Shown piece after piece: positions 13,148 through 23,758 of a stretch of 64,000 nt of DNA. A model generated the notes under the pieces. It made no database searches, had not been told where the DNA came from, and was given only the letters and a program-made list of their open reading frames with translations. The translations under genes were made by a program, and so were the position numbers. How positions within the stretch are numbered: position 1 is the first letter of the stretch; each line of letters starts with the position of its first letter. Source of the DNA: Craterostigma plantagineum (lineage: Eukaryota > Streptophyta > Magnoliopsida > Lamiales > Linderniaceae); assembly GCA_027422505.1 (NCBI GenBank), contig JAPQWV010001425.1, positions 24,713-88,712 on the forward strand, given 5' to 3'.

Positions 13148-15151
13148 AGAAAAAAAAAAGTCATATTGTTTTTTTCGCTCTTTTTTCGTGTAATGAATAC
13201 TAATGACATGCAAGTTTTTCTTGGGCGTAAAACGTATGTGGACTGATCTCAATCTACTTAAAAGCGTTGGCGTTGGGCATGTAAGAAGGCGAATTGAATG
13301 CGAGGGATGTTAACATTCCAAGTGCGTGGCCGAGAATGGCTTCACAAATTGCCCATTCCTGCGAATATGATGAGATCTTCGTCGTATAGCGTCGTTTTTT
13401 TGGACAAAGAAATCGAATATGTTAGAAAGAAAAGTTTTATCCCCCACTCAACCAAGTTTGCACTAGGAAGAAATCGTCATAATATGGTTGCTGCGCTCGA
13501 AATGAAAACAGCGAAAAGGGATAAACTTTTACCTTGTCGGAGAGAATACTCTGAGCCAATTGGTCGAAGATGAACCAAATACAGAAGAAGCAGGGACAAA
13601 CTGCGAAGAAGTTGCATTTAAGCTGATTATGTGCATAAAAATCGATGTATCGGAGAGGCAACGGCGATTGATAATTCGATAAGCTCTTTAAAGTCAAGTA
13701 CGCACTGTGAATAGAATACTGACATGAGAAGAGCCCAGCGAACCGTATTTTGTAAGTGAACGTGAAAAGTACAAGCACGTAAGAATCTGGTTATTCTCTG
13801 TGTAATCACTGCTGAGGTTGGAATTTTCATTACTTTGTATAAGCACATTGCACACCAGAGAATGTATGCCCTCGAAGAAGAGATGAATAATCACCGCGCC
13901 AAATATTAAGAATCATCGATGCTGAAAAACATTACAGAGAACGGAAATAAGCATCACATGCCGAATCATCCCCAACAGAATTGTTCCAAGTCCATTCAGT
14001 ACAGCTCCTGTAATAAGACTGTATCCTATCATGGTGGTAGTAGAGAGAATGTTGCACAGAAAGAATACATCATACTGATAAAAGCTGCACACAAAGATTA
14101 CCATTTAAGTATACAGTTATCAAACAAGGATATCGAACACCAAGCATATCACCAACAATGGCACTTACTTAACCAATACGGACACCCATCAATTCTCTTG
14201 CCACAGCTTTGACATACTGAAAGAAATACAATAACAAGGTGATTTTTTTTTTCTTCCAAAAATAAGAAAGGTAATTTGCAATCTAAGCCATAAAATAGAA
14301 GCAACTACGCTGCACTTATCGGATTGAGACCGAAATACACTGTAACATAGAGTAACGATCAAAGCCTCCACAACCTGAATGGCAAGCACAAATCATCATT
14401 TGACGCACAGAGCCAGCGAAAATGAAAATGAACGAGTGCTGACTAACATACATACCCATACTACAGAAAGTGTTTGCGAGGGACTTTTAACGAGCGCGTA
14501 AGAATAAAACGTTCCTGGCACCCAAGAAAGCTGATGCTAAGCCGAGCCCACAAGTGAGATGCAGCAAAAGCACCTTCAGTGGCAATCAGAACAAATCAGA
14601 CGCCATTTTTCACGTCATTCGAGCCTTTATAATGGCGGCGTAGGGAAACATCGCAGCTTGCGAGGTGCAAAGGTCGAAGCTTTGTTTGCTATGGGAGTTA
14701 AAAATGAGATGTTCGACTGACTATCATCACAGTGGATGGAGGAGGAAACGACTCGGAGAAGTGGGCTCGTAATGAAAGTGGGCTTTTTATTTCATAATAA
14801 AAAAAATTTGCAATACCAAGAAACAATTATATTTCACAAGAAATCCACAAATTAGAACTGATTGTCGGCGCTCAATCCTCTTGTTTTCGTATCAACTTCC
14901 TTCTAAGAATGGATTCTCTGTTTTTTCAAACGTACTATGATGGAGAATGACGACAAACTTCGAGACTGTAAGGAAAGCATACCATATAGAGAGAGGAGAG
15001 GAGAGGAAGCACACCATACTCTGAGTCCACCATATTCATTTATTCACTCCTTATGTAGGAACAAACGTTTGTATTATCATCATTATTGTCATCACTACAG
15101 TTCTACCACTTAGTAATATATCGATTTCATGATAAAGTTCTGTTTATCGAG
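13148..15151. other. intergenic between HCT and SDHAF2
   Basis: Mostly 3' flanks. On the minus strand, short segments at about 14175-14215 (YVKAVARELMGVRI) and 13965-14035 (SLITGAVLNGLGTILLGMIRHV) have splice-like borders. An ATG at about 14614 opens MASDLF then a stop. These could be exons of an unrecognised small membrane protein, but no complete model could be built. Confidence 0.3.
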
Positions 15152-16356
15152 CTACTGATTGCCCGAGACTGGGCCGTCTCGACCCTTTTTAAAGTCATCC
15201 CAGCCTCTAACCCAAGATTGTCCTGGATTGGCGCGGGTTTCTGGAGCGGCGTGTTTGTCGAGATTCTGAGTGACTTCATCCTTTACAGCCACGAATACCT
15301 AAGGAAGATAAAGTTATGATTTTTGGATTATTGTTAGAGAAAGCTGAACTGAATTGATGTGTTGGTGTTCTTACAGGATTCTGGCTAAGTTCTTGTGGAG
15401 GTTGTTCTTGGCCGCTAAGCCATTTCCAAAGATCTGGATTTTCCTGCAGATGAGACCAAGAGATGATCTAAAGCAATGTCGAACAAAAACAATCATGGGA
15501 TCCATTGTAACTTCAGCGTGATCAAATTGGTACCATCGTGAGTTATTGAAAAATGGAAAACGATATATTAAAGAACGCAAAGAGCAAACATGGCTTCATA
15601 CGGATAGATCAAGCTAGATAACATCAAAGGTAGCAGCAACATTTGAAATCTCCAAAGACACAGAGCATTTAAAAATTGAAGAAGCCAGAAAATATGTATC
15701 ATGTCATCAATACAAATTCCCCCATTTTGGCAAATCAAAGGGGTAAATGCAATGATCAGATGGCTCTATTAGCAGCAGTTGAACACCTTTTTCCAGAAAA
15801 TCCCAAGGGGAAGCAAAGAAAAGGTAGCAGCTATAAACAGAACAATTTCGATCAGAAGAATCATACGAGGTCAAGGACATGAACAAGTGATTTAATCCCA
15901 TTTTCGTCCATTGAGTGGATATGATCCTCAACCCATTTTCCCAAAACCAAATCCAGTTCCAAGAAGCCTCTTTGCTTACTCCTGTACAACAACCTACAGA
16001 AATCACGACAATGCAAATTAAAGTAAAATTTCCTCCCAAACGGAAAAATCAAATCTAGACATCGTAAATCACCTGTTGAAGAGCCGTCTTTTGCTTTCTT
16101 CGTTCGACAGATCGACGTCAATTATTTGGGAGCTCCCATTCGACGAACAGGAACGTGAAAGGTAACTCAACGCAGGCCTAATTGAAATCACAAATAAACC
16201 AAGATAGATTATAACAGGAAAACGAAAAAAATTAACAAAATCCGAATATGCAAGAGATGGATACCTGTAAAGGGATTGTGCATTGGGAGCTGAAGTCCGA
16301 TTAGAGATGAGCAAACGAGGAATTCCGCAAACGAGGGCTCTTCTCAAACTGGCCAT
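15152..16356 (-). CDS. SDHAF2: succinate dehydrogenase assembly factor 2, mitochondrial
   Basis: Five exons: 16265-16356, 16073-16177, 15867-15993, 15375-15443, 15152-15298; all phases agree, giving 179 residues. SDHAF2 (Sdh5) promotes covalent flavinylation of the succinate dehydrogenase flavoprotein. The N-terminus (MASLRRALVCGIPRLLISNR) is Arg/Ser/Leu-rich with few acidic residues, as in a mitochondrial presequence. The family core is clear: NEESKRRLFNRLLYRSKQRG, ELDLVLGKWVE and ENPDLWKWLSGQEQPP. The tail HAAPETRA...GQSWVRGWDDFKKGRD matches plant SDHAF2. No frame breaks. The start is the only Met in frame upstream of the presequence. Confidence 0.96.
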
Positions 16357-18083
16357 TTTTTTTTCTCGGCGGTGTTTATGAATAATGACGTGGTGAAGAA
16401 GAGATCAGAAGGTTATTATTGTCCAACTCTTTAAAGCGGTGACAACGGTGGAGTCGTGGCACTATTGTCTTCCATTCCATTACATTTCTGAATTATAATT
16501 TTGTAATTTATATATCTATTATTAAGGGCGTCTTTACACATAAATACTCATTTAAAAAAAAAAAAACTTGTAATTAGTACAATGTCAGATATTTTATATA
16601 TAGGTACCTAGTAGAATAAATTTTTTGCAGATAGGTACACGGTCCGTCGCAGGTACGCTATACAACACATTTAGGTACCCTATATCAACGCGATGTGGTA
16701 AGTCATATGTTGAGAAAATGGTATGCTATATTAGCACATTTGGGGACGTCATCTTTACCGCATAAGGTACGTCGTACAAACACATTTAGGTACCTATATC
16801 ACGTGTTATGGTACGCCATACACACACAGGAAGATACGATGTGACTGAAGAAAAAATTAAATCGGATACCTATCTGTTAAAATTATAAGTGGTATTTATG
16901 TGCAGATGTCACTACTAATTTAAGCGCTCGTTTTCTATTATGTTTCTTTTTTTTTTTTCTCTTTCTTGAATATTTCTTAGTTGATCTTATTTTTCAACAA
17001 TTACGCAAAAGGAATGTCGACAGGCGAATTTCAAATTTAACGTGTTTGCAAGAAGCATTTTCTAAAGATAAGATTTCGATTGAACTATATATGTTCACGA
17101 CAAACTAAAAACCCTAATCATTCTTCACGGGGAAAGTTTTACTCTGTAATAAAATGCTATCCTAGAACAAAGCGAGCTAGCGACGAGCTCATACAGAAGC
17201 CATAGCTGATGCAATTAAAATACAGATCATCATGTTTAATATTACACACAAACGTGATCACATTAAAATGCGACATTTAGTACATGATAATAATTGAGGT
17301 TATTCGAAATCAAAACGGAAAATCCTGGAAGAAAGGCGTCACCTTCCCTTTGCCTTTACTGACTTGCCTCAATCTGTTTGTGTTCCACCGAAAGAGATGG
17401 ATATGGATTATTACCATTGCTTAAGCATCTTCATGGTTCTCATATAATAACTGCTCTTCACTTGAGACTTCACATATATCCTCATCATCATCATCATCAT
17501 CTTTGACCACCATCATCTTCAAGCTCCTTCAAAAGACTTCCAAGTATGAACTCGCCATGCCATAACGGCATATATGTTATATATAATTATATGTGAGTGC
17601 GTGGTGGTGATTCTAAATTTTGTTTTGTATTAAGATCTTAGCCTAAAAGTAAATTATTAAAGATTTAGATTAATATGGAATGGTGGTTTCTTTTGTGGAA
17701 AGTGTCCCCTCCTCTCCTCGCTAGCAAGTTCTACTCGGTACTACTCCCGTTAATATAATTAGAGAACTCAACAGTACGTACTTATCCACATACTTAAAAA
17801 AGAATATATATTTATATGATCGGATAGATTTATGCTAGAAGGGCAAATCTAGTCGCACAATGTGGATGGAGATAAAGACATTGGAAATCCTTATTGTAAT
17901 GAAAAAGAGGCGAATCTTTGTCCTTGATCGATCCATATAAAGGTATAATAAACTTCGTCAAAGAAAAATACGCCAATAGTTGAAAAAATGGGATGCTAAG
18001 ATTAGGTGACAAGTGTCACCTATTATTTACCTGCCAAAACACTAACAAATTAGGAAAAAGTAGAAATGCTATGGTTATCGCTA
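16357..18083. other. intergenic upstream of SDHAF2 to the LTR element
   Basis: It contains the MITE-like element described separately, then AT-rich sequence. A (CAT)n tract near 17477-17500 generates a short Asp-rich frame on the minus strand that is not recognised. No other supported gene. Confidence 0.5.
16526..16920. mobile_element. MITE-like non-autonomous DNA element
   Basis: The ends carry imperfect inverted repeats. The left end has AGGGCGTCTTTACACATAAATAC (first 20 nt are the clearest); the right end, read in reverse, has GTGACATCTGCACATAAATAC. The roughly 390-bp interior is non-coding and repeats AGGTAC-type hexamers about seven times, often followed by a CTATA or CATAC context. No certain target-site duplication was seen, so the superfamily (Mutator-like is possible) is open. 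Confidence 0.45.
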
Positions 18084-18088
18084 GAAAG
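18084..18088. repeat. target-site duplication, left copy (GAAAG)
   Basis: GAAAG directly precedes the left LTR and is repeated at 24901-24905 directly after the right LTR. This gives exact borders for the element. Confidence 0.95.
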
Positions 18089-19230
18089 TGTTAGGATCGG
18101 TTTACGCGTTTAGAGGGGGGGTGAATAAACGCTTGACGCCTTTTTCGGTACTTAACCGGTTAAGGTTAATACCGGTGCTTGATTTTTCTCTTTGTGTTAT
18201 TTGCGGAAGCTTGTAGATCGGTTCTGATTCAGAAACCGATAATCTGTGCGTAGTGTTAGTGTGTGTGAAAGACAATACCAGTTTGTTTCTGGAAGTTCGG
18301 AGTTGAATCTCCTACGTCTCCCCTTCTTCCTCGTGAGGAAGGTTCACTAGACTTCAGTTATACACTCGCAGTACAACCTACCCGGCTGCCCTCAGCCTTA
18401 TCTAGTGAATCCTAGGCAGTCGTAAAATACAATCCACCTACTTCAACAGCTTTTTACAGTCCGTCGGAATAACAATAGCTCACTTACTTAACCTGACCGG
18501 TTATCGTACAGTGAGGACAACACTTTCTAAATTTCTCGCTTTGTTCTTGACTTTCGTGTGATTGATTTCTCGTGGTTGTGTTGTTGGCTTCCTCAGTGTT
18601 TCTTCTATGATATATATACTTGTTTGTTGATGAAGAAGACCGTTGTGAAATAGCTCCAAGTGCTGAGCTGTGCATTAAATGCACTTTCCCAAAATGGGTA
18701 CTGTCCGGTCTTGGCAGCAGTTTATACTGTCTCAATTGCTTTTTCCATTTTAAGCTTGGCTTGACTTCGACCTGACTTCCTATGGCAGCCTTGCATTAAA
18801 GATTTCGACAGTGGGTTTCATTATCCCGCCTTGAGTAAATTTGAATCTTTGTACACGTGGCATGCTTGATGACAGAACTCCGGTCTTCGTACTTTATCGA
18901 TTCGGTATCTGAGTTCTGATCCTGGCTCCCGCCCTGTCAAGTATGTCTATGCATACTGTCCGGTTTTAGGCACGCTTCTCCTAACAGTCAGTTCTTGTGT
19001 TCTTTTTAACTGATGTCCGGTCTCCTGCGCATTTGTAATCTGCTGATTGACATCCGGTCCTTTAATCTTCTTCAAACTGGTATCCTTAACCAGGCTTGAG
19101 CAGTTTCCTCCAGACTGATTATCTGGTCTTTTAATCTTCGGTCTTATGTTCTTCTGACCGGTATTCTTAATCAAGTTTGGACAATCACCAAAACTGTTTA
19201 ATCTGAATTCTTGATTCACGATTCCTAACA
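18089..19230 (-). repeat. 3' LTR of gag-only element
   Basis: 1,142 bp, with TGTTAG at the left and CTAACA at the right border. A PPT lies just inside at 19232-19245. Essentially identical to 23759-24900. Confidence 0.95.
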
Positions 19231-19231
19231 A

Positions 19232-19245
19232 TTTCCCCCTTTTTG
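19232..19245 (-). other. polypurine tract
   Basis: On the minus strand AAAAAGGGGGAAA directly precedes the 3' LTR, the expected site of plus-strand priming. A second PPT-like run of the same form is at 19622-19636. Confidence 0.85.
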
Positions 19246-19607
19246 GTGATTGTCAAAACCCAACGAAGCAGAACGGTGTTTATTATATCAAAGGAAATTT
19301 GATACAAAAACTACCGATCTATTACAACCGTTGTTGGCCTATCTATTCCTTAGATATGCTAAACTTCTTCTGGTTGTTGGCATTGTCCGGTTTCTCATCC
19401 CGGGCTGCCTCCTGCTTCGCCTCAGTGCTGCAGCAGTTCCATCTGCTCTTTCTCCTTAGCTGGCAGCACTCTACTCCACACTGCTTGACACAACCGGTAT
19501 CAGTATACTTCTTCGATCTTCCGGTTGATGGCATCCCCAGGTCTCTCTGGTACGTCCTGGTCTGCCTGCAGCTTCGTTCAGTACTGCCATCTTCCCTTTC
19601 TCCTTAA

Positions 19608-20516
19608 TTAGGGCAGTACTCTTCTTCCCCCTTTTTGACAATCATCTGCCCGGTATGAGGGAAGGTAGTCATTGTGCAAGAGAGTCATCATCACCGTTGT
19701 TCTCTCCTTCTGAAGCACAATGAAACCGGTAGCTCCGTGGCTGCGCTCAGATTTGGCAGGACGCTTCAAGGTCTGCAAAAATCTTCTTCTGAGCCGTCCA
19801 GTCTTAGCAGCTTTTACAAAGCTCCGGTTGTCTCCAGGACTCACGCTTTGTGTTGAGCTCCTTGGAGGGTCAGTTGTTGCGTCATGGTAGGTATCCGCTT
19901 GTTGACACCACTGAAAGCGCAACGAAACTGACAGGAACCAGTATCCGGGTATGTGCCTGGCATGGCATTCAATCCCGGGTAACCGGTTCCCCTTTTCCAG
20001 TCCCTTTCCTTGATGAATTCCCGACCCGTTTCTTCGAGAGGCGGATTGGAGCGGTAACGTAGCCCATGGCTTCTCAACCGCTCGGCTACCACGCCGTTTC
20101 TCGGTGGGTCGATGGTCTACAAGGGACTGGAGGGGCGCCATCTTCTCCTTTGGGTCCTTGTAGTGCCCTGATGGTTCGCCCGGTCCATGGCATCTTTTGT
20201 TCAGCTCTGGGTAAAAAGCTGATGACTGGGTGCATCTGATCCAACTCGTCCAGTCATCAGAGAGCATCCCAGAGCCCTCCTTCTGTGCCGTCGGACTTGT
20301 TTTAAAAAGCCTGCTAGTCCACAGCAGCGTCTTTGTAGCTTTGTTTGACCGCCGTGAGGTCTTTGAATGATCAAATGGATGAGTCTGCATCCAATCTGTT
20401 GGAGATACTGCTTTGAGGCGATTGGGTAAGAAAACTGGGCTTGGACTTGTTAAGCTTTTTCTGGTTGTGAGGCTTATCCTGACTAAGGGTTGTGGAAGTT
20501 TCGGTAATTCAGGCAT
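19608..20516 (-). CDS. unknown 302-aa ORF of the gag-only element
   Basis: An uninterrupted 302-codon frame on the coding strand of the element, between gag and the 3' LTR. The product is basic, Ser/Arg/Lys-rich and without recognisable domains, catalytic motifs, signal peptide or membrane helices. In Sireviruses the segment between pol and the 3' LTR may hold an additional (env-like) ORF, so position is the only hint. A chance frame in a non-coding LARD-like interior is a real alternative. It ends next to the second PPT-like run. Confidence 0.3.
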   Translation of the reverse strand: MPELPKLPQPLVRISLTTRKSLTSPSPVFLPNRLKAVSPTDWMQTHPFDHSKTSRRSNKATKTLLWTSRLFKTSPTAQKEGSGMLSDDWTSWIRCTQSSAFYPELNKRCHGPGEPSGHYKDPKEKMAPLQSLVDHRPTEKRRGSRAVEKPWATLPLQSASRRNGSGIHQGKGLEKGNRLPGIECHARHIPGYWFLSVSLRFQWCQQADTYHDATTDPPRSSTQSVSPGDNRSFVKAAKTGRLRRRFLQTLKRPAKSERSHGATGFIVLQKERTTVMMTLLHNDYLPSYRADDCQKGGRRVLP

Positions 20517-22129
20517 TTTGAACTTAGTTGTTGTTGAGTGACTGGGATTTTGAAGAGGGTCGTGAGGTCTTTAAATAGCCGAAAAATTCCTGTCACTTTG
20601 TATCACGGGCGCACAGTAGTCCAAGCCATGCTTATCTTCTTTTCAGTGCGTCGGAGCTTTATGTCTTGTCCGATGACAGAGATTCGTTGATGACATGACT
20701 ATTCACCTTCTCAAATATCCTGCAAGTTCCAAAGCCAGCTGTATTAAACTCAGTAATGTGTGCGTTGATGAGGCACAGTTATCGAAGAAACTCGGTCTTT
20801 ATCTGCTTAGTAGAGGTTATCTGTTTATCCATTGGTCAGTCTTGGATAGTCTCGGTTTCAGAAGGCTTTTGAGGCGACTTGGGTACTAAGACATAGAGTA
20901 GGCACTGCTTTTGAGAACCAGTCTGGTTCAGTTGTGCGTAGTTCACCGGTTTGTCATTCCTGTACTTAGTCTCTCCTTCCTGATTTCAGTACTTCAGACT
21001 ATCTTCACCGAGTTGGCAACCTTAGTACTTCTACTGCTTTTCCTCTTAAGGTTTGTAACTTTGCTCCAATAGAAGAACTTGCTTGTTGACCCATGTTTGT
21101 CTGCTCCTTAACTAACCACTTGTTAGAGTCTGAAACTGCACTCAGTCATTCAGCAGGTTGAGAACCAGTTTCCATGTAGAGCGTCATGACGCCATTTATC
21201 TGGAACTGAGATGATTTCCTTCACCAATTTCCTTTGTTGTGCTTTTGTTGTTTTCCTTAGTCGTCTTTCTCCGGTATGGACTGTTGGTCTTTGATAGGAA
21301 CTTCCGACTTTAGTTGATCTCGAGACTGGTTCAGTTCCTTCTGATGAGTTTCCGCTTAGTTTGTATTTCCACCTGTTATTCTGATCAGTTGCCAGGCTGA
21401 CTTTATCGTCTTTTGAACGCAGTCTTGGTCTTCTGAGAGTCTTTTCTACCCTTTACTTGAGGCGTTCCCCCTCAGTAGACTCCCTTGAGTGCAAACTTCT
21501 AGCAATACACTGTCCCGGTTTCTTTTAGACACGTATTACTCTTCTGAGACTGGTTTGTTCCTTTATAACTTGATTTTCCCAGTTCGGATCTTCCTTTCTG
21601 GGGTCCTGTCTGTTTGATACTGCTTGATTATCCCGATCATCTGTTTGTGCTTTTGCCAGACAGCTGATTCCTTCTCTTAACTGCATTTTTACCTACACTT
21701 GCCAGTGGATAGATGACTCACAGCATACGCTATGGCCCTTAGACATAATGTTAGTATCAGGCTTAGAGAGAACAGCTCCTTTTATCTTTTTCTGCACTCA
21801 TACTGGTGATGAGAGTGGGTAATTATTTAACTTTAATAATTATACGAGAATTTTAGAGTTCCCAGATGATTTATTTCTAATTACATGAATTCACCAGTAA
21901 CTAGGCATACTGAGTTGTAAATTCTTTCTTACTTGTACCGGTTCAGACAGTTGCTTTACTTGATTTCTCATCCGGTTAGTATGGTTATGTCTAATTTTTA
22001 GTAAGACAATCTAATGATATTTACATTCTTACCTGGATTACCTATTTCAGAGGTAACCGCTGACTTGGCACATGATTCAATCTCAGTGGGAGTCTTTCCC
22101 CCTGGGCATGTGCTGACAGCATCTGCTGT

Positions 22130-23740
22130 CTAGAGGTTAGTAGAACCGGTTGAGTTCCTGCATGAATTCCTGCAAGAACAAATAATATCCTCGGTACCCA
22201 AATCTCTTTGAGTCCGGTTAGGAATTAGTACCTTAGGTATCCATAATTGGATTATCCTAATGTGTCTGCCAGTAGTGGGATCAATAAGATATTTATATTT
22301 ATTATTCCTCTTCTGAGACCGGTCTTTGGGTCTACCGTGGCCTTGTGTCCCTAATTCCGTATCGTGACCATTCCCCCTTGGTTGTTGAGGTCTTCTTCTT
22401 CGTAAATCATAACTTACTCCGGTATTCCCCCTTAATTGTTGGGGTACTCCTTTATGTGGAGCAGTTCTTACATTATTCCCCCTTAATTGTTGGGGTACTC
22501 CTTTATGTGGAGCATTTCTTACATTATTCCCCCTTGCTTCCTGAGATCTTGTCCTTGCGTAGGACATTGAAGAATTGTAGCTATGTTTCACTCCAGTTTC
22601 CTTAAACCTGTTCATAGGAGCAACAGAAACTGGGTTATAGTTTTTAGGACGAACAAAGTTGATCACCTTTGATGTAGTTGGTTGTACGGATGTTGTTGGC
22701 TCGTCGACACCAAGTTCTTTGCCGTAACCAAGTCCGGTTCGGTCACCAGCATCCCTTGTGGAACCTTGAAGACATTGAAATGCCTCTGTTGACCTAGTCC
22801 ATGACTGGACCAAGGCGCTTAGCTTTTTGTTTTCTGATGCAGTCTTTTCGGCTGCTTCTTTGAGTTTGACGTTTTCTTCCTCTAGATGGACTATCTTTTC
22901 AAGAAGAGATCCGGTATCTTCTAGCGCTGGTCCCTTTCCTTTTTCTGCCACCTTTAACTTCTCGTTCAGCTTCCAGTATTCATCAGCCATATTCTGGAGA
23001 GCATCTAGGACCTCTTCATAGGTGAATTTATTTTCTGGATCTGATTGATCTCCCACTAGGCAGATAAGTTCTGGTTCATCTTTGTGATTGCTTGGTTTAT
23101 CCTCAGAACTTGATTCATCGGAGTCGGTATCATCCCATCTGTGGCTGTCTCCATTAGTCGTGGAGACATGTGCCTTTTTCCGCCTTGGGTGTTGGTCTGT
23201 TTCCTCTTTGGGGTCACTTTCAGTTTTGAATCCGGTCCTGTCACATTTAGACTGAAAGTTAGTATTATCGCTTAGCTTACGTTGCTTAACCTGTGTCGCA
23301 CTGGATGACTTTCCATCTTTCAGTGCTTCTGCTGGATTTTCCTTGAGCTCGTTTATTCCTTGGTTTTCTCCAAGTTGACTCAGTTTGATCCACACTTCCT
23401 TAGCGGTATTGCCTGTCATGACTTGTCTGAAGACCTCTATGTCCAGAGTCTTGAATATGGTATTTTTTGCAATATTATCCAGATTTGTCTTTCGTTTCTC
23501 TTCTGCTGAAAGCTCGTGTCTTTCCTTCCGAATTTCTCTTGGTTCGTCAGGATAGACGGCATGTCTTTCGTTGATTTTGTTGAACACAAACGGTCCATTT
23601 TCCAGTACGTCGATCATTTCATCGTCTTGCGCATAAAGGTAGGTCATCAACCTTATTTTCCACTCAAGAAAATTTTCCCTGCTAAACATAACAAGCTGAT
23701 CTGATAAAGTCATGGTTAGTGTAGAAGAAATATCAAGCAA
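22130..23740 (-). CDS. Gag-like protein of the LTR retrotransposon
   Basis: 536 codons starting just after the PBS (alternative Met at 23713). Residues about 10-130 resemble the Copia Gag N-terminal domain (DUF4219/UBN2 type: ENFLEWKIRLMTYL, IFKTLDIEVFRQV, AKEVWIKL). Around 165-190 the zinc-knuckle position is degenerate (SKCDRTGFKTESDP), with most Cys/His lost. Then comes an acidic segment (DDTDSDESSSEDK), a coiled coil at about 245-315 and the Gag motif DRTGLGYGK. A 17-residue tandem repeat (APHKGVPQQLRGNNVR units; DNA 22425-22526) follows in a basic C-terminal part. No frame break is seen, in keeping with the element's youth. No pol follows. Confidence 0.8.
   Translation of the reverse strand: MLDISSTLTMTLSDQLVMFSRENFLEWKIRLMTYLYAQDDEMIDVLENGPFVFNKINERHAVYPDEPREIRKERHELSAEEKRKTNLDNIAKNTIFKTLDIEVFRQVMTGNTAKEVWIKLSQLGENQGINELKENPAEALKDGKSSSATQVKQRKLSDNTNFQSKCDRTGFKTESDPKEETDQHPRRKKAHVSTTNGDSHRWDDTDSDESSSEDKPSNHKDEPELICLVGDQSDPENKFTYEEVLDALQNMADEYWKLNEKLKVAEKGKGPALEDTGSLLEKIVHLEEENVKLKEAAEKTASENKKLSALVQSWTRSTEAFQCLQGSTRDAGDRTGLGYGKELGVDEPTTSVQPTTSKVINFVRPKNYNPVSVAPMNRFKETGVKHSYNSSMSYARTRSQEARGNNVRNAPHKGVPQQLRGNNVRTAPHKGVPQQLRGNTGVSYDLRRRRPQQPRGNGHDTELGTQGHGRPKDRSQKRNNKYKYLIDPTTGRHIRIIQLWIPKVLIPNRTQRDLGTEDIICSCRNSCRNSTGSTNL
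22425..22526 (-). repeat. 51-bp tandem repeat inside gag
   Basis: Two adjacent 51-bp units (22425-22475, 22476-22526) starting TTCCCCCTTAATTGTTGGGG on the plus strand, differing at few positions. Confidence 0.85.
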
Positions 23741-23744
23741 ACCC

Positions 23745-23756
23745 GCTCTGATACCA
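23745..23756 (-). other. primer-binding site (tRNA-iMet)
   Basis: Minus strand TGGTATCAGAGC, complementary to the 3' end of initiator tRNA-Met, two bases from the 5' LTR. This orients the element on the minus strand. Confidence 0.92.
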
Positions 23757-23758
23757 CT

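Noticed and set aside
17464..17560. Short Asp-rich minus-strand frame
   Set aside because: Produced by a (CAT)n repeat; no support as a gene.
18484..19231. ORFs inside the LTRs (83-94 codons, repeated at 24154-24889)
   Set aside because: Present in both LTRs only because the LTRs are identical; no protein similarity recognised.
22425..22526. Short tandem units considered as a CRISPR array
   Set aside because: Directly adjacent units without spacers, inside a retroelement gag in a plant genome.
22345..22605. Plus-strand ORF with repeated YSPLIVGVLLYVE units
   Set aside because: Antisense of the 51-bp tandem repeat in gag, not a membrane-repeat protein.
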